Below, piece by piece: positions 17,389-24,065 of a stretch of DNA of 64,000 nt. The DNA comes from Chryseobacterium sp. StRB126. GTDB taxonomy: Bacteria > Bacteroidota > Bacteroidia > Flavobacteriales > Weeksellaceae. The notes below the pieces were generated by a model. The model had not been told where the DNA came from. It made no database searches and worked only from the letters and a program-made list of their open reading frames with translations. The position numbers and the translations under genes were made by a program. Within the stretch, counting starts at the first letter, position 1. Every line of letters begins with the position of its first letter. Location of the stretch: the NCBI RefSeq assembly GCF_000829375.1, contig NZ_AP014624.1:372001-436000 (forward strand). Reading direction: 5' to 3'.

Positions 17389-18972
17389 TTAAATCATTTT
17401 CAAACGCTCTTCTTCCAAATCAAGCTGGAAAAGCTGATGACGAATGATCTCTTCATCAATTGATACATCCTTATTAAGTTCTGTGAGAAACTGTCTCTGG
17501 CTTTCAAGCATTTCGATAAAAACAGCTTTCACTTTCTCGTTCATCCATTCTGCATCATTGGCTTTATTTTTTTCTTCCCAGTGTCTTAACAAGCGTTCTA
17601 TTCCTGCATCGCTATAAAGTTCACTTTCATGTTTATTCTTAAGAAAATGATAAACATGTTGTCTTAATTTTTGTTTGATTTCCTTCCGGGCCAGTTCTTC
17701 TTTTTCTTCATCTATAAAATCCTCAAATACTTTTCCATATTTTATAAAATAAGGTAATGTAAGCCCTTGTACCAAAAGGGTAAGTAGTATCACTACAAAA
17801 GTGATGAATAATATAAGATTCCTATTTGGAAAAGGAGTCCCATTTTCGAGAGTTATAGGAATAGCCAGTGCAGCTGCCAGAGATACCACTCCTCGCATTC
17901 CCGTCCATCCAAGTAAAATAGGCATCATCAGGCGTCTTCTCATGGAAGACGCTCTGAGAGCTACAGAGGGACGAAAAATAATCGTGGCAATCATTGCAGC
18001 ATAGGAGCTTATTATTCTGGCTGCAATAAGAATAACAGTCACTAATACTCCATAATTAATTGCCGTTTTTAAAGCTATTCCCTCAGAGCGCAACCCTCCT
18101 ACAATTTCGGGAAGCTCCAATCCGATAATTAAAAATACAATCCCATTCAGTATAAATACAAAACTTTCCCAGACACTATATCCTCTAATGCGACTGGTAC
18201 TGTTTAAAAATATCAATCTTTTACCAGACATATATAATCCACCACATACAACAGCCAATACTCCGGAGCTATGGAACTGTTCTGCCACCCAATACATTAA
18301 GTAAGGTTCAATTAAAGTTAATGCAATATCTGAAGAAGCATCCGTAGGGAGATTTTTATGGGCCTGTACAAAAATCCAGGCCAGTAATAGTCCAATTCCT
18401 GATCCTCCGATCATCATCCATAAGAACTCTAAAGAAGCATCCTCCCATACAAACTGTCCGGTTCCTACAGCGATTAATGCAAAACGAAAAATAATAAGTG
18501 AAGAAGCATCATTAAGTAAACTTTCTCCTTCCAAAACAGCGGCAGTCGTATTGGGGATTTTCACAAATTTCATAATAGCTCCTGTACTTACAGCATCTGG
18601 CGGAGACACTATGCCTCCCAATAAGAACCCCAGAGCAATAGTAAATCCCGGAATAAAATAATTGGCAGCGATGGCAACTGAGAACGCAGTAAAAAATACA
18701 ACAAGGAAAGCAAAGCTTCCAATGATACGCCACCATCTCTTCATTTCTTTAAAGGAAATTGACCAAGCAGCCTCAAATAATAATGGGGGTAAAAATATAA
18801 AAAAGATAAGATCCGGATTGATCTTTACAGCGGGTAAACCGGGTATAAAACTTACAAGAAGTCCAAATACAACCAGCAAAATCGGATAAGCAATTTTTAA
18901 TTTAGCAGCCCACATGTTTAATAATACAATAGCAGCTATCATGGCCAATAAAAAGGGTAAAACGGTGTGCAT
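17389..18972 (-). CDS. Na+/H+ antiporter, CPA1 / NhaP family
   Basis: This is an integral membrane exchanger of Na+ (or K+) for protons. Ten or more hydrophobic segments are visible across residues 1-400. They include the conserved GGIVSPPDAVSTGAIMK and EGESLLNDASSLIIFRFAL stretches, whose Pro-Asp and Asn-Asp pairs correspond to the ion-binding region of CPA1 antiporters, and the WTGMRGVVSLAAALAIP loop. A charged cytoplasmic tail of about 120 residues follows, as in the bacterial Na+/H+ antiporter subfamily (about 525 aa). It has its own promoter with a -7 box at 19038-19045. A lone-gene transcript is likely, and its 3' end faces the antisense copy A promoter. Confidence 0.9.
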   Translation of the reverse strand: MHTVLPFLLAMIAAIVLLNMWAAKLKIAYPILLVVFGLLVSFIPGLPAVKINPDLIFFIFLPPLLFEAAWSISFKEMKRWWRIIGSFAFLVVFFTAFSVAIAANYFIPGFTIALGFLLGGIVSPPDAVSTGAIMKFVKIPNTTAAVLEGESLLNDASSLIIFRFALIAVGTGQFVWEDASLEFLWMMIGGSGIGLLLAWIFVQAHKNLPTDASSDIALTLIEPYLMYWVAEQFHSSGVLAVVCGGLYMSGKRLIFLNSTSRIRGYSVWESFVFILNGIVFLIIGLELPEIVGGLRSEGIALKTAINYGVLVTVILIAARIISSYAAMIATIIFRPSVALRASSMRRRLMMPILLGWTGMRGVVSLAAALAIPITLENGTPFPNRNLILFITFVVILLTLLVQGLTLPYFIKYGKVFEDFIDEEKEELARKEIKQKLRQHVYHFLKNKHESELYSDAGIERLLRHWEEKNKANDAEWMNEKVKAVFIEMLESQRQFLTELNKDVSIDEEIIRHQLFQLDLEEERLKMI

Positions 18973-19037
18973 TGATATTGTGTTTTTTAATTTTTCATCT
19001 ATTATCTTTATTCCCTATCTGAAGACAATTTCTATTA

Positions 19038-19045
19038 CAAATATA
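19038..19045 (-). promoter_or_regulatory. -7 promoter box of the antiporter gene
   Basis: On the minus strand this reads TATATTTG, a full match to TAnnTTTG, 65 bases upstream of the start codon. Confidence 0.55.
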
Positions 19046-19162
19046 CAATCAATCTATACTTTTACTATCGTTTTTTCAACCTTATCCAAACTTAAATAAA
19101 AACTGTACAATACGATCTTTCCTTATAAAAAAGAAGATTTAAAATAGTAAAAAATCAATTAA

Positions 19163-19200
19163 AACACGTCAAGTTTCGTCGCTTCCATCCTATACTTTTG
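19163..19200 (+). promoter_or_regulatory. Shared operator-promoter, copy B (M15 peptidase gene)
   Basis: AACACGTCAAGTTTCGTCG at 19163-19181, an 11-bp spacer, then TACTTTTG at 19193-19200. The start codon of the M15 peptidase follows 19 bases later, so the leader is very short. Confidence 0.85.
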
Positions 19201-19219
19201 TTCTATAATAATAAAAAAT

Positions 19220-19720
19220 ATGGACAAAGTAACATCAGAAAGAATCCAATTCCTTCACCCACTGGTCAGGGAAGAAGTAAAGCAGATCATTAAAGAATGT
19301 GACCAAGCACTTACCGGCAGAGCCAAGATAAGAATCACCCAGGGATTAAGATCTTTTGAAGAGCAGGAAAAACTTTACGCGATCGGAAGAATAACATCCG
19401 GAAAAAAGGTGACAAATGCCAAAGCAGGACAAAGTATTCACAATTATGGTCTTGCCGTAGACATCTGCCTGATGATTGATGGAAAAACAGCCAGCTGGGA
19501 CACTGTAAAAGACTGGGATAATGATAAGGTAGCCGATTGGTATGAATGTGTGAAAATTTTCGCAAAACATGGCTGGGATTGGGGCGGAAACTGGAAAACG
19601 TTTAAAGACCTTCCCCACTTTGAAAAAAAGACAATTCCATCGAAAAAAGGACTTGTAAAAACAAGCTGGAGAGCACTTTTGAAGATGCCCAGAGATCCAC
19701 AAAATTATGTTGTTTTTTAA
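19220..19720 (+). CDS. M15-family peptidoglycan peptidase (endolysin-like)
   Basis: This is a zinc D,D-carboxypeptidase or L-Ala-D-Glu endopeptidase of the VanY/CwlK type, 166 aa. Metal ligands and signature are visible: SIHNYGLAVD (His74, Asp81), the upstream QGLRSFEEQ, and PHFE with His133 near the C-terminus. GWDWGGNWKTFKDLPHFE is the usual M15_4 ending. No signal peptide or membrane anchor is present, as in phage endolysins and unlike housekeeping periplasmic carboxypeptidases, so access to peptidoglycan would need membrane damage or another export route. It is the first gene of the island and has its own copy B promoter. Confidence 0.9.
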   Translation: MDKVTSERIQFLHPLVREEVKQIIKECDQALTGRAKIRITQGLRSFEEQEKLYAIGRITSGKKVTNAKAGQSIHNYGLAVDICLMIDGKTASWDTVKDWDNDKVADWYECVKIFAKHGWDWGGNWKTFKDLPHFEKKTIPSKKGLVKTSWRALLKMPRDPQNYVVF

Positions 19721-19745
19721 TACTTTTTTATTGGAAATTAAATAA

Positions 19746-19783
19746 AACACGTCAAGTTCTGTCGCTTCCCCGCCCTACCTTTG
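19746..19783 (+). promoter_or_regulatory. Shared operator-promoter, copy C (patatin gene)
   Basis: AACACGTCAAGTTCTGTCG at 19746-19764, an 11-bp spacer, then TACCTTTG at 19776-19783. A leader of about 120 bases with a 22-codon mini-ORF follows before the patatin start. Confidence 0.85.
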
Positions 19784-19821
19784 TTTTATAAGAAAATCAT
19801 TAAAAGCAAGAAGATCCAAGC

Positions 19822-19890
19822 ATGAAATTCAATTATTTTTCTGACCAAAATCATCAATTCCTCAGGGGTCATATTGCAATGTATTCTTAA
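19822..19890 (+). CDS. Possible 22-aa leader peptide upstream of the patatin gene
   Basis: ATG 19822 to TAA 19888-19890 encodes MKFNYFSDQNHQFLRGHIAM plus two residues. It is the first ATG after the copy C promoter (38 bases from the -7 box) and ends 21 bases before the patatin start. It might be a regulatory upstream ORF or chance. The peptide is not membrane-like and shows no attenuation-type codon run. Confidence 0.3.
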   Translation: MKFNYFSDQNHQFLRGHIAMYS

Positions 19891-19911
19891 AAAAACAATT
19901 AACAAAATAAC

Positions 19912-20949
19912 ATGAAAAAGACAACCATTCTTTCTTTGGACGGGGGCGGAATAAGGGGAATTATTACCTGTATTATTCTGCGTTACATAGAAGAACAGCT
20001 CCAGTATTATGATAAACCAAGTGCTAAACTTGGAGATTATTTTGATCTGGTGGCAGGCAGCAGCACAGGAGGGCTGATTGCTTCTATTATTCTATGTCCC
20101 GATGAAGTTCGTAAAGCAAAGTATTCTATCCAGAAAGGATTAGAATTGTATGCTGAAAAGGGCGGTGATATCTTCCAGGTTTCCTTTTGGGAAAAACTGG
20201 TTAATCCATTTGGATTATTGAATGAAAAAATTTCTCAGGAAGCACTTGAGAAAAACCTGAACGACTTTTTTGGAAATTTAGAACTAAAAGAATTAATAAA
20301 ACCCTGTTTAATAACAAGTTATGATATAGAAAACAGAAGAGCAAAGCTTTTCAACTCATGTGAAGCCCATCTCAGCACAGATAATTTCTATGTAAAAGAT
20401 GTTTGCAGAGCAACATCCGCAGCGCCTACCTATTTCAGCCCGGTACAGATCAAATCTATGTATGGGCAGATCTTCAGCCTGATTGATGGGGGTATGTTTG
20501 CCAATAATCCTGCTCTTTGTGCTTATGCGGAAGCCAGAAAGATTCCTTTTGCAGAGGTTTTAAAAAATCATCAGAAAGCCAATCATCCCGGAGTAAACGA
20601 TATGATTATGATATCTATCGGAACAGGAATTGAAGCCAGACCTTATCCTTTTAAAAGGCTGGAAAAGGCTGGAAAAATTGGCTGGGTAAGCCCAATCATC
20701 GATATTTTAATGTCTGCCAACGCAGAAACCGTAGATTATCAGCTTTCTCAAATGTTCCAGACTTTAGGATTGAGAAATCAGAAAAATTACTACCGTCTGA
20801 ATCCATCATTAAAAAATGCTTCTCCGGCCATGGATAATGTAAGGCGCTCTAATATTGAGAATTTGATACAGGCTGGATTAAGCTATATTGATGATAACAG
20901 GGAAACCTTGAATCAGATTGTCCAGAAGCTCATCAGGAACAAAGTATAA
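19912..20949 (+). CDS. Patatin-like phospholipase
   Basis: All patatin hallmarks are visible: the oxyanion-hole loop DGGGIRG (residues 10-16), the nucleophile elbow GSSTG (residues 49-53, Ser51) and the catalytic Asp192 in IDGGMFANNP. It is therefore predicted to hydrolyse acyl chains of membrane phospholipids. The 345-aa length and absence of a signal peptide fit cytosolic patatins such as CapV, the phospholipase effector of CBASS. However, no cyclic-nucleotide synthase is nearby, so it is not called CBASS. It is controlled by copy C of the shared promoter. Next to a peptidoglycan peptidase and a DUF2235 lipase it points to an envelope-attacking module (inference). Confidence 0.9.
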   Translation: MKKTTILSLDGGGIRGIITCIILRYIEEQLQYYDKPSAKLGDYFDLVAGSSTGGLIASIILCPDEVRKAKYSIQKGLELYAEKGGDIFQVSFWEKLVNPFGLLNEKISQEALEKNLNDFFGNLELKELIKPCLITSYDIENRRAKLFNSCEAHLSTDNFYVKDVCRATSAAPTYFSPVQIKSMYGQIFSLIDGGMFANNPALCAYAEARKIPFAEVLKNHQKANHPGVNDMIMISIGTGIEARPYPFKRLEKAGKIGWVSPIIDILMSANAETVDYQLSQMFQTLGLRNQKNYYRLNPSLKNASPAMDNVRRSNIENLIQAGLSYIDDNRETLNQIVQKLIRNKV

Positions 20950-21023
20950 GCTTTTTAACTTATAATAAATCAATATAAGCCCTGGAGATTATATTTTTCA
21001 AAAAAAAATTAAAATCACTTTTT

Positions 21024-21061
21024 AACACGTCAAGTTTTGTCGCTTTCCCCCACTATCTTTG
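21024..21061 (+). promoter_or_regulatory. Shared operator-promoter, copy D (acidic protein gene)
   Basis: AACACGTCAAGTTTTGTCG at 21024-21042, an 11-bp spacer, then TATCTTTG at 21054-21061. It is followed by a 129-base leader that is partly homologous to the leader after copy E. Confidence 0.85.
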
Positions 21062-21111
21062 GAGTATCAAAAAAGACACAAAACAATCATCAACAAAAAC
21101 TTAAAAACGCC

Positions 21112-21165
21112 TTTGAATTCAACATTCATTTATGCTGAACAGCCAAAAATATGTTCAAAATATAA
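21112..21165 (+). repeat. Leader repeat, copy 1
   Basis: TTTGAATTCAACATTC and then ATGCTGAACAGCC are closely matched at 21461-21516. About three quarters of some 55 positions are identical with small gaps. Both copies lie at similar places after a shared promoter. Confidence 0.7.
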
Positions 21166-21190
21166 CCACCAACCAATCACAACACCCAAC

Positions 21191-21361
21191 ATGGAAACAC
21201 CCAATCACAATACAGATATACTCTTCGATGAAGATCTCTACACCGTGGAATGGAGTGACATCGAAAATGCTGAGATGGATTATGAAAACTATCTCAATGA
21301 CATTGAAAATTTCTTCAGAGAAGATTTTGAAGAAGACATTCTTGAAGAAGATGTCTTTTAA
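21191..21361 (+). CDS. Very acidic 56-aa protein, unknown function
   Basis: METPNHNTDILFDEDL opens a 56-residue protein with 21 Asp/Glu and a single Arg, giving a net charge near -20. Aromatic residues are interspersed (Trp21, Tyr31, Tyr34, Phe41-42). I chose ATG 21191 because it follows the AT-rich leader and avoids the region duplicated in the copy E leader; the same frame is open further upstream. Small, strongly acidic proteins can be DNA mimics or chaperone/inhibitor partners of basic proteins, but no family is recognised. A competing frame with a start at 21132 has low-quality basic composition and looks like its shadow. Confidence 0.55.
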   Translation: METPNHNTDILFDEDLYTVEWSDIENAEMDYENYLNDIENFFREDFEEDILEEDVF

Positions 21362-21373
21362 ATAAAGTTTTAA

Positions 21374-21411
21374 AACACGACAAGTTCTGACGCTGTCCAC
21401 CATTACCTTTG
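21374..21411 (+). promoter_or_regulatory. Shared operator-promoter, copy E (fibre-like operon)
   Basis: AACACGACAAGTTCTGACG at 21374-21392, an 11-bp spacer, then TACCTTTG at 21404-21411. It starts the transcript that carries the two fibre-like genes and the 1244-aa gene after a leader of about 210 bases. Confidence 0.85.
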
Positions 21412-21460
21412 AAATCTCTATAATACGCGTACAGCAGTCTCATTAAACATTCTCAACACC

Positions 21461-21516
21461 TTTGAATTCACCATTCACAAAATGCTGGACAGCCAGAGCT
21501 ATGTCTGAAAATATAA
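21461..21516 (+). repeat. Leader repeat, copy 2, with an 8-codon mini-ORF
   Basis: This is homologous to 21112-21165. It contains ATG CTG GAC AGC CAG AGC TAT GTC TGA (21482-21508), encoding MLDSQSYV. The first copy encodes MLNSQKYV at the same place but without the stop. Either the leaders were duplicated together with the promoter or the small peptide is maintained. Confidence 0.6.
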
Positions 21517-21624
21517 ATCATGTGGAAATTCGGTTTGTGACCACTAAAAACAAGGCCAAAGATTCTGAAGCGATCTTATAAAGCTTCATATATAACCTAT
21601 TCATTAACCAAATCACAATCTTTT

Positions 21625-22266
21625 ATGAAAACAAAAGAAGAACTAAAGCTCTATTTCGAAAATGGAGATATCCCAAGGCAGGAAGATTTCTGGGCGTGGC
21701 AGGACTCATACTGGCATAAAGAGGAAAAAATTGACATGACTAAAATCGCAGGTCTTGAAAATGGATTTCCCCGTCTCAATGATTATTATGCAAAAATAGA
21801 TGCTGAAGGCAATGCTACTTTCGCCCATCTTCTAGTCAAAAAATTATACATCGAACCTGGAACATTATATATTCCTGACCGCTTTGTCTATGCCAATTAT
21901 ATCAATGAAGTATATTTTGCCAATAGTGTCACCCGCATTGGGGTAGAAGCTTTCGCTGTTAATTCTTTCAAATCAGTAACACTTCCTCAGCAGTTGAAAA
22001 CGATTAATGAAAAAGCCTTTATGGGTAACGAGCTTGCCTCATTAATCATTCCTGAAGGCGTAACCGAAATTAAAGAATCTGCTTTCGAATACAATAAGCT
22101 TACCTCGCTATACATTCCGGCTACAGTATCAAAAATTGGCCCTAAAGCATTCAATAACAACCCGAATTTAAGCATGGTGAAGCTGGACAAATACACCCAG
22201 TATTATCCTGATTCATTTGATCCTAAAACAACAGTATCAGGGGGAACGCTCATTAGTGAAATGTAA
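21625..22266 (+). CDS. Fibre-like protein with N-terminal adaptor and BspA-type leucine-rich repeats
   Basis: Residues 1-36 (MKTKEELKLYFENGDIPRQE, then DFWAWQDSYWHKEEKI) are nearly the same as in the next gene. They resemble the short N-terminal attachment segment found on many phage-tail or fibre-like proteins of Bacteroidota. Residues about 75-195 are LRR_5/BspA-type repeats of roughly 23 residues, such as VTRIGVEAFAVNSFKSVTLP, LKTINEKAFMGNELASLIIP and VTEIKESAFEYNKLTSLYIP, which form a binding solenoid. There is no signal peptide. It is first in the copy E transcript. The likely role is recognition or binding of a partner or surface, by inference from the domain type. Confidence 0.75.
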   Translation: MKTKEELKLYFENGDIPRQEDFWAWQDSYWHKEEKIDMTKIAGLENGFPRLNDYYAKIDAEGNATFAHLLVKKLYIEPGTLYIPDRFVYANYINEVYFANSVTRIGVEAFAVNSFKSVTLPQQLKTINEKAFMGNELASLIIPEGVTEIKESAFEYNKLTSLYIPATVSKIGPKAFNNNPNLSMVKLDKYTQYYPDSFDPKTTVSGGTLISEM

Positions 22267-22283
22267 AAACAAATCAATAAAAA

Positions 22284-24017
22284 ATGAAGACAAAACAAGA
22301 ATTAAAACAATATTTCGAAAACGGAGATATTCCCAAACAGGAAGAATTCTGGGATTGGCAGGATTCATACTGGCATAAAGAGGAAAAGATTCCATCAGAC
22401 AAATTAGCCTATGATTTTTCTCAAAAGGCAGATCTTGTAAACGGAGTGGTTCCCGCTTCACAACTACCAAGTTATGTAGATGATGTCTTAGAGTTTGACT
22501 CTCTTTCCAATTTACCTCAGCAAGGTGAATCCGGAAAAATTTACATCACTAAAGATTCAAACAAAATCTATAGATGGACAGGTGCAAGATATATTGATAT
22601 TACCCAAGGAGAGCTTGGTACTCTGCAGTCTGTTACGGATAGAGGAAACGAAACCACAAAATCTATTAAAGTACAGGGGATAAACTATGGTGGATCTTCT
22701 CAGGTGACTAATATTCTGATTAGTGATAATGTAGAAAATTTGAATAAAAATTCAAACAATACCATTTCTATTGGAATCAATACAAGGCCTTACGGTACAG
22801 ACAATATTGTTATTGGAAACTCCTCAAATATGTTTGCAGATAGCAGTTCTATTGGAAATACAATTATTGGTCATTCAAGCTATTCAAATAGTTTGTATTC
22901 AAATGAAAACACTGTAATTGGATATTCCTCTTTTAACAATGCTAAAAATTCCAACAATAATACAATTATTGGATCTTACGCAGGTAGTGGAGGTGGAGAT
23001 AAAAAGAGCTTAAATATTATTCTGGGACAAAGTGCAGGTTCTTATCTTTCAGAAGATTCCAGAAACAATATCATTATTGGAAATAATTCACATTTTAATA
23101 ACTCACAATTACAAAATAGTTTATACCTCCATAATAACAATTCAGGCAATCCTACTACATTATCTGATGCTTTAATTTCTGGAAACTTCGTAGATCGATA
23201 TGTCAATCTGAATGGTAAGTTTTCAATTACTCCAGATCAGATTCCAACAGCAGACTCAAGTTATACTAAAAATATTGTTGCAAGACCAGATGGAACTTTT
23301 GGATGGGAAGATAAAGTCTTTTCTGAATTTATTCCTTTAGCCGGAACAAGTTTCAAAAAACCTGTAACAGGAGATATCCTTATCAAAGGCGGTGGCAGCA
23401 CCAGCCTGGGCTCTACAAGATTATCTTCAGGAAACATTTTCTGCTCAGATGTTATGAATAACGGAACTTTTGTAGATCCATCCTCCATTAAATTTCTTGA
23501 GGCAGGAACAGGTACTATAGCAGAAATCTCACCAACAGGAATCACTGCTGGAGAATCTTATCTAATTACATCTAATGGATCTAACCCCAGAGGTATCTCC
23601 GGTGCTTCTGATTATACTTACAACGTAAAAGATCTCGATTATATCCAGAAAAAATATGCAGACAAACAACATTCCTATACAAAAGAAGAGGTAAAAACTG
23701 AAGGATTGTGGATTGATAATAAACCAATCTATAGAAAAACAGTTGTTTTCTCTCAGATTCCGGATGAAGGAATCATTAGGATAGACAAGATTTTCGAAGA
23801 TATGGAAATGATTGTTTCCAATCAAATGTTTACAGAATGGTATGATATGAAAGCAGACTTTTCGGGTAATCAATTAAGAGGAGAAGCATTTATCTCACTA
23901 CAGAAAGAGTATGTACAGTTTCTGCTTAAGAGCAATCCTAATTATAATTATTCTGCAATTAATTCCTTCACCCTAACCCTTGAATACACGAAAAAAAGTG
24001 ATCTCCCTGTGGTATAA
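22284..24017 (+). CDS. Fibre-like protein with the same adaptor and a beta-solenoid of NTIIG repeats
   Basis: Residues 1-36 repeat the adaptor of the preceding gene, with the DNA also clearly homologous. A linker with SYVDDVLEFDSLSNLPQQGE and GKIYITKDSNKIYRWTG follows, typical of the neck of phage or fibre proteins. Residues about 157-270 hold a ladder of units such as NTISIGINT, NIVIGNSS, NTIIGHSS, NTVIGYSS, NTIIGSYAG and NIIIGNNS, like trimeric left-handed solenoids of tail fibres and adhesins. The last roughly 180 residues form a different domain. No signal peptide is present. It starts 17 bases after the previous stop. It is likely an oligomeric fibre, with the partner unknown. Confidence 0.75.
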   Translation: MKTKQELKQYFENGDIPKQEEFWDWQDSYWHKEEKIPSDKLAYDFSQKADLVNGVVPASQLPSYVDDVLEFDSLSNLPQQGESGKIYITKDSNKIYRWTGARYIDITQGELGTLQSVTDRGNETTKSIKVQGINYGGSSQVTNILISDNVENLNKNSNNTISIGINTRPYGTDNIVIGNSSNMFADSSSIGNTIIGHSSYSNSLYSNENTVIGYSSFNNAKNSNNNTIIGSYAGSGGGDKKSLNIILGQSAGSYLSEDSRNNIIIGNNSHFNNSQLQNSLYLHNNNSGNPTTLSDALISGNFVDRYVNLNGKFSITPDQIPTADSSYTKNIVARPDGTFGWEDKVFSEFIPLAGTSFKKPVTGDILIKGGGSTSLGSTRLSSGNIFCSDVMNNGTFVDPSSIKFLEAGTGTIAEISPTGITAGESYLITSNGSNPRGISGASDYTYNVKDLDYIQKKYADKQHSYTKEEVKTEGLWIDNKPIYRKTVVFSQIPDEGIIRIDKIFEDMEMIVSNQMFTEWYDMKADFSGNQLRGEAFISLQKEYVQFLLKSNPNYNYSAINSFTLTLEYTKKSDLPVV

Positions 24018-24065
24018 AATCACAGAAAAGCTACAACAAAACAATCAAAAAACAAAATATTAAAA

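Noticed and set aside
19912..20949. CBASS system based on the CapV-like patatin
   Set aside because: No cyclic-nucleotide synthase (CD-NTase), E1/E2 or JAB gene lies near; neighbours are an M15 peptidase and an acidic small protein.
21132..21365. 77-aa ORF overlapping the acidic gene
   Set aside because: It is a shifted-frame shadow of the acidic 56-aa protein with unnatural Lys/Ile/Thr composition; only its first eight codons may matter as a leader peptide.
22754..23095. CRISPR-like or tandem DNA repeat array
   Set aside because: The repetition is in the protein (NTIIG units of a beta-solenoid) with diverged DNA and no constant repeat-spacer spacing.
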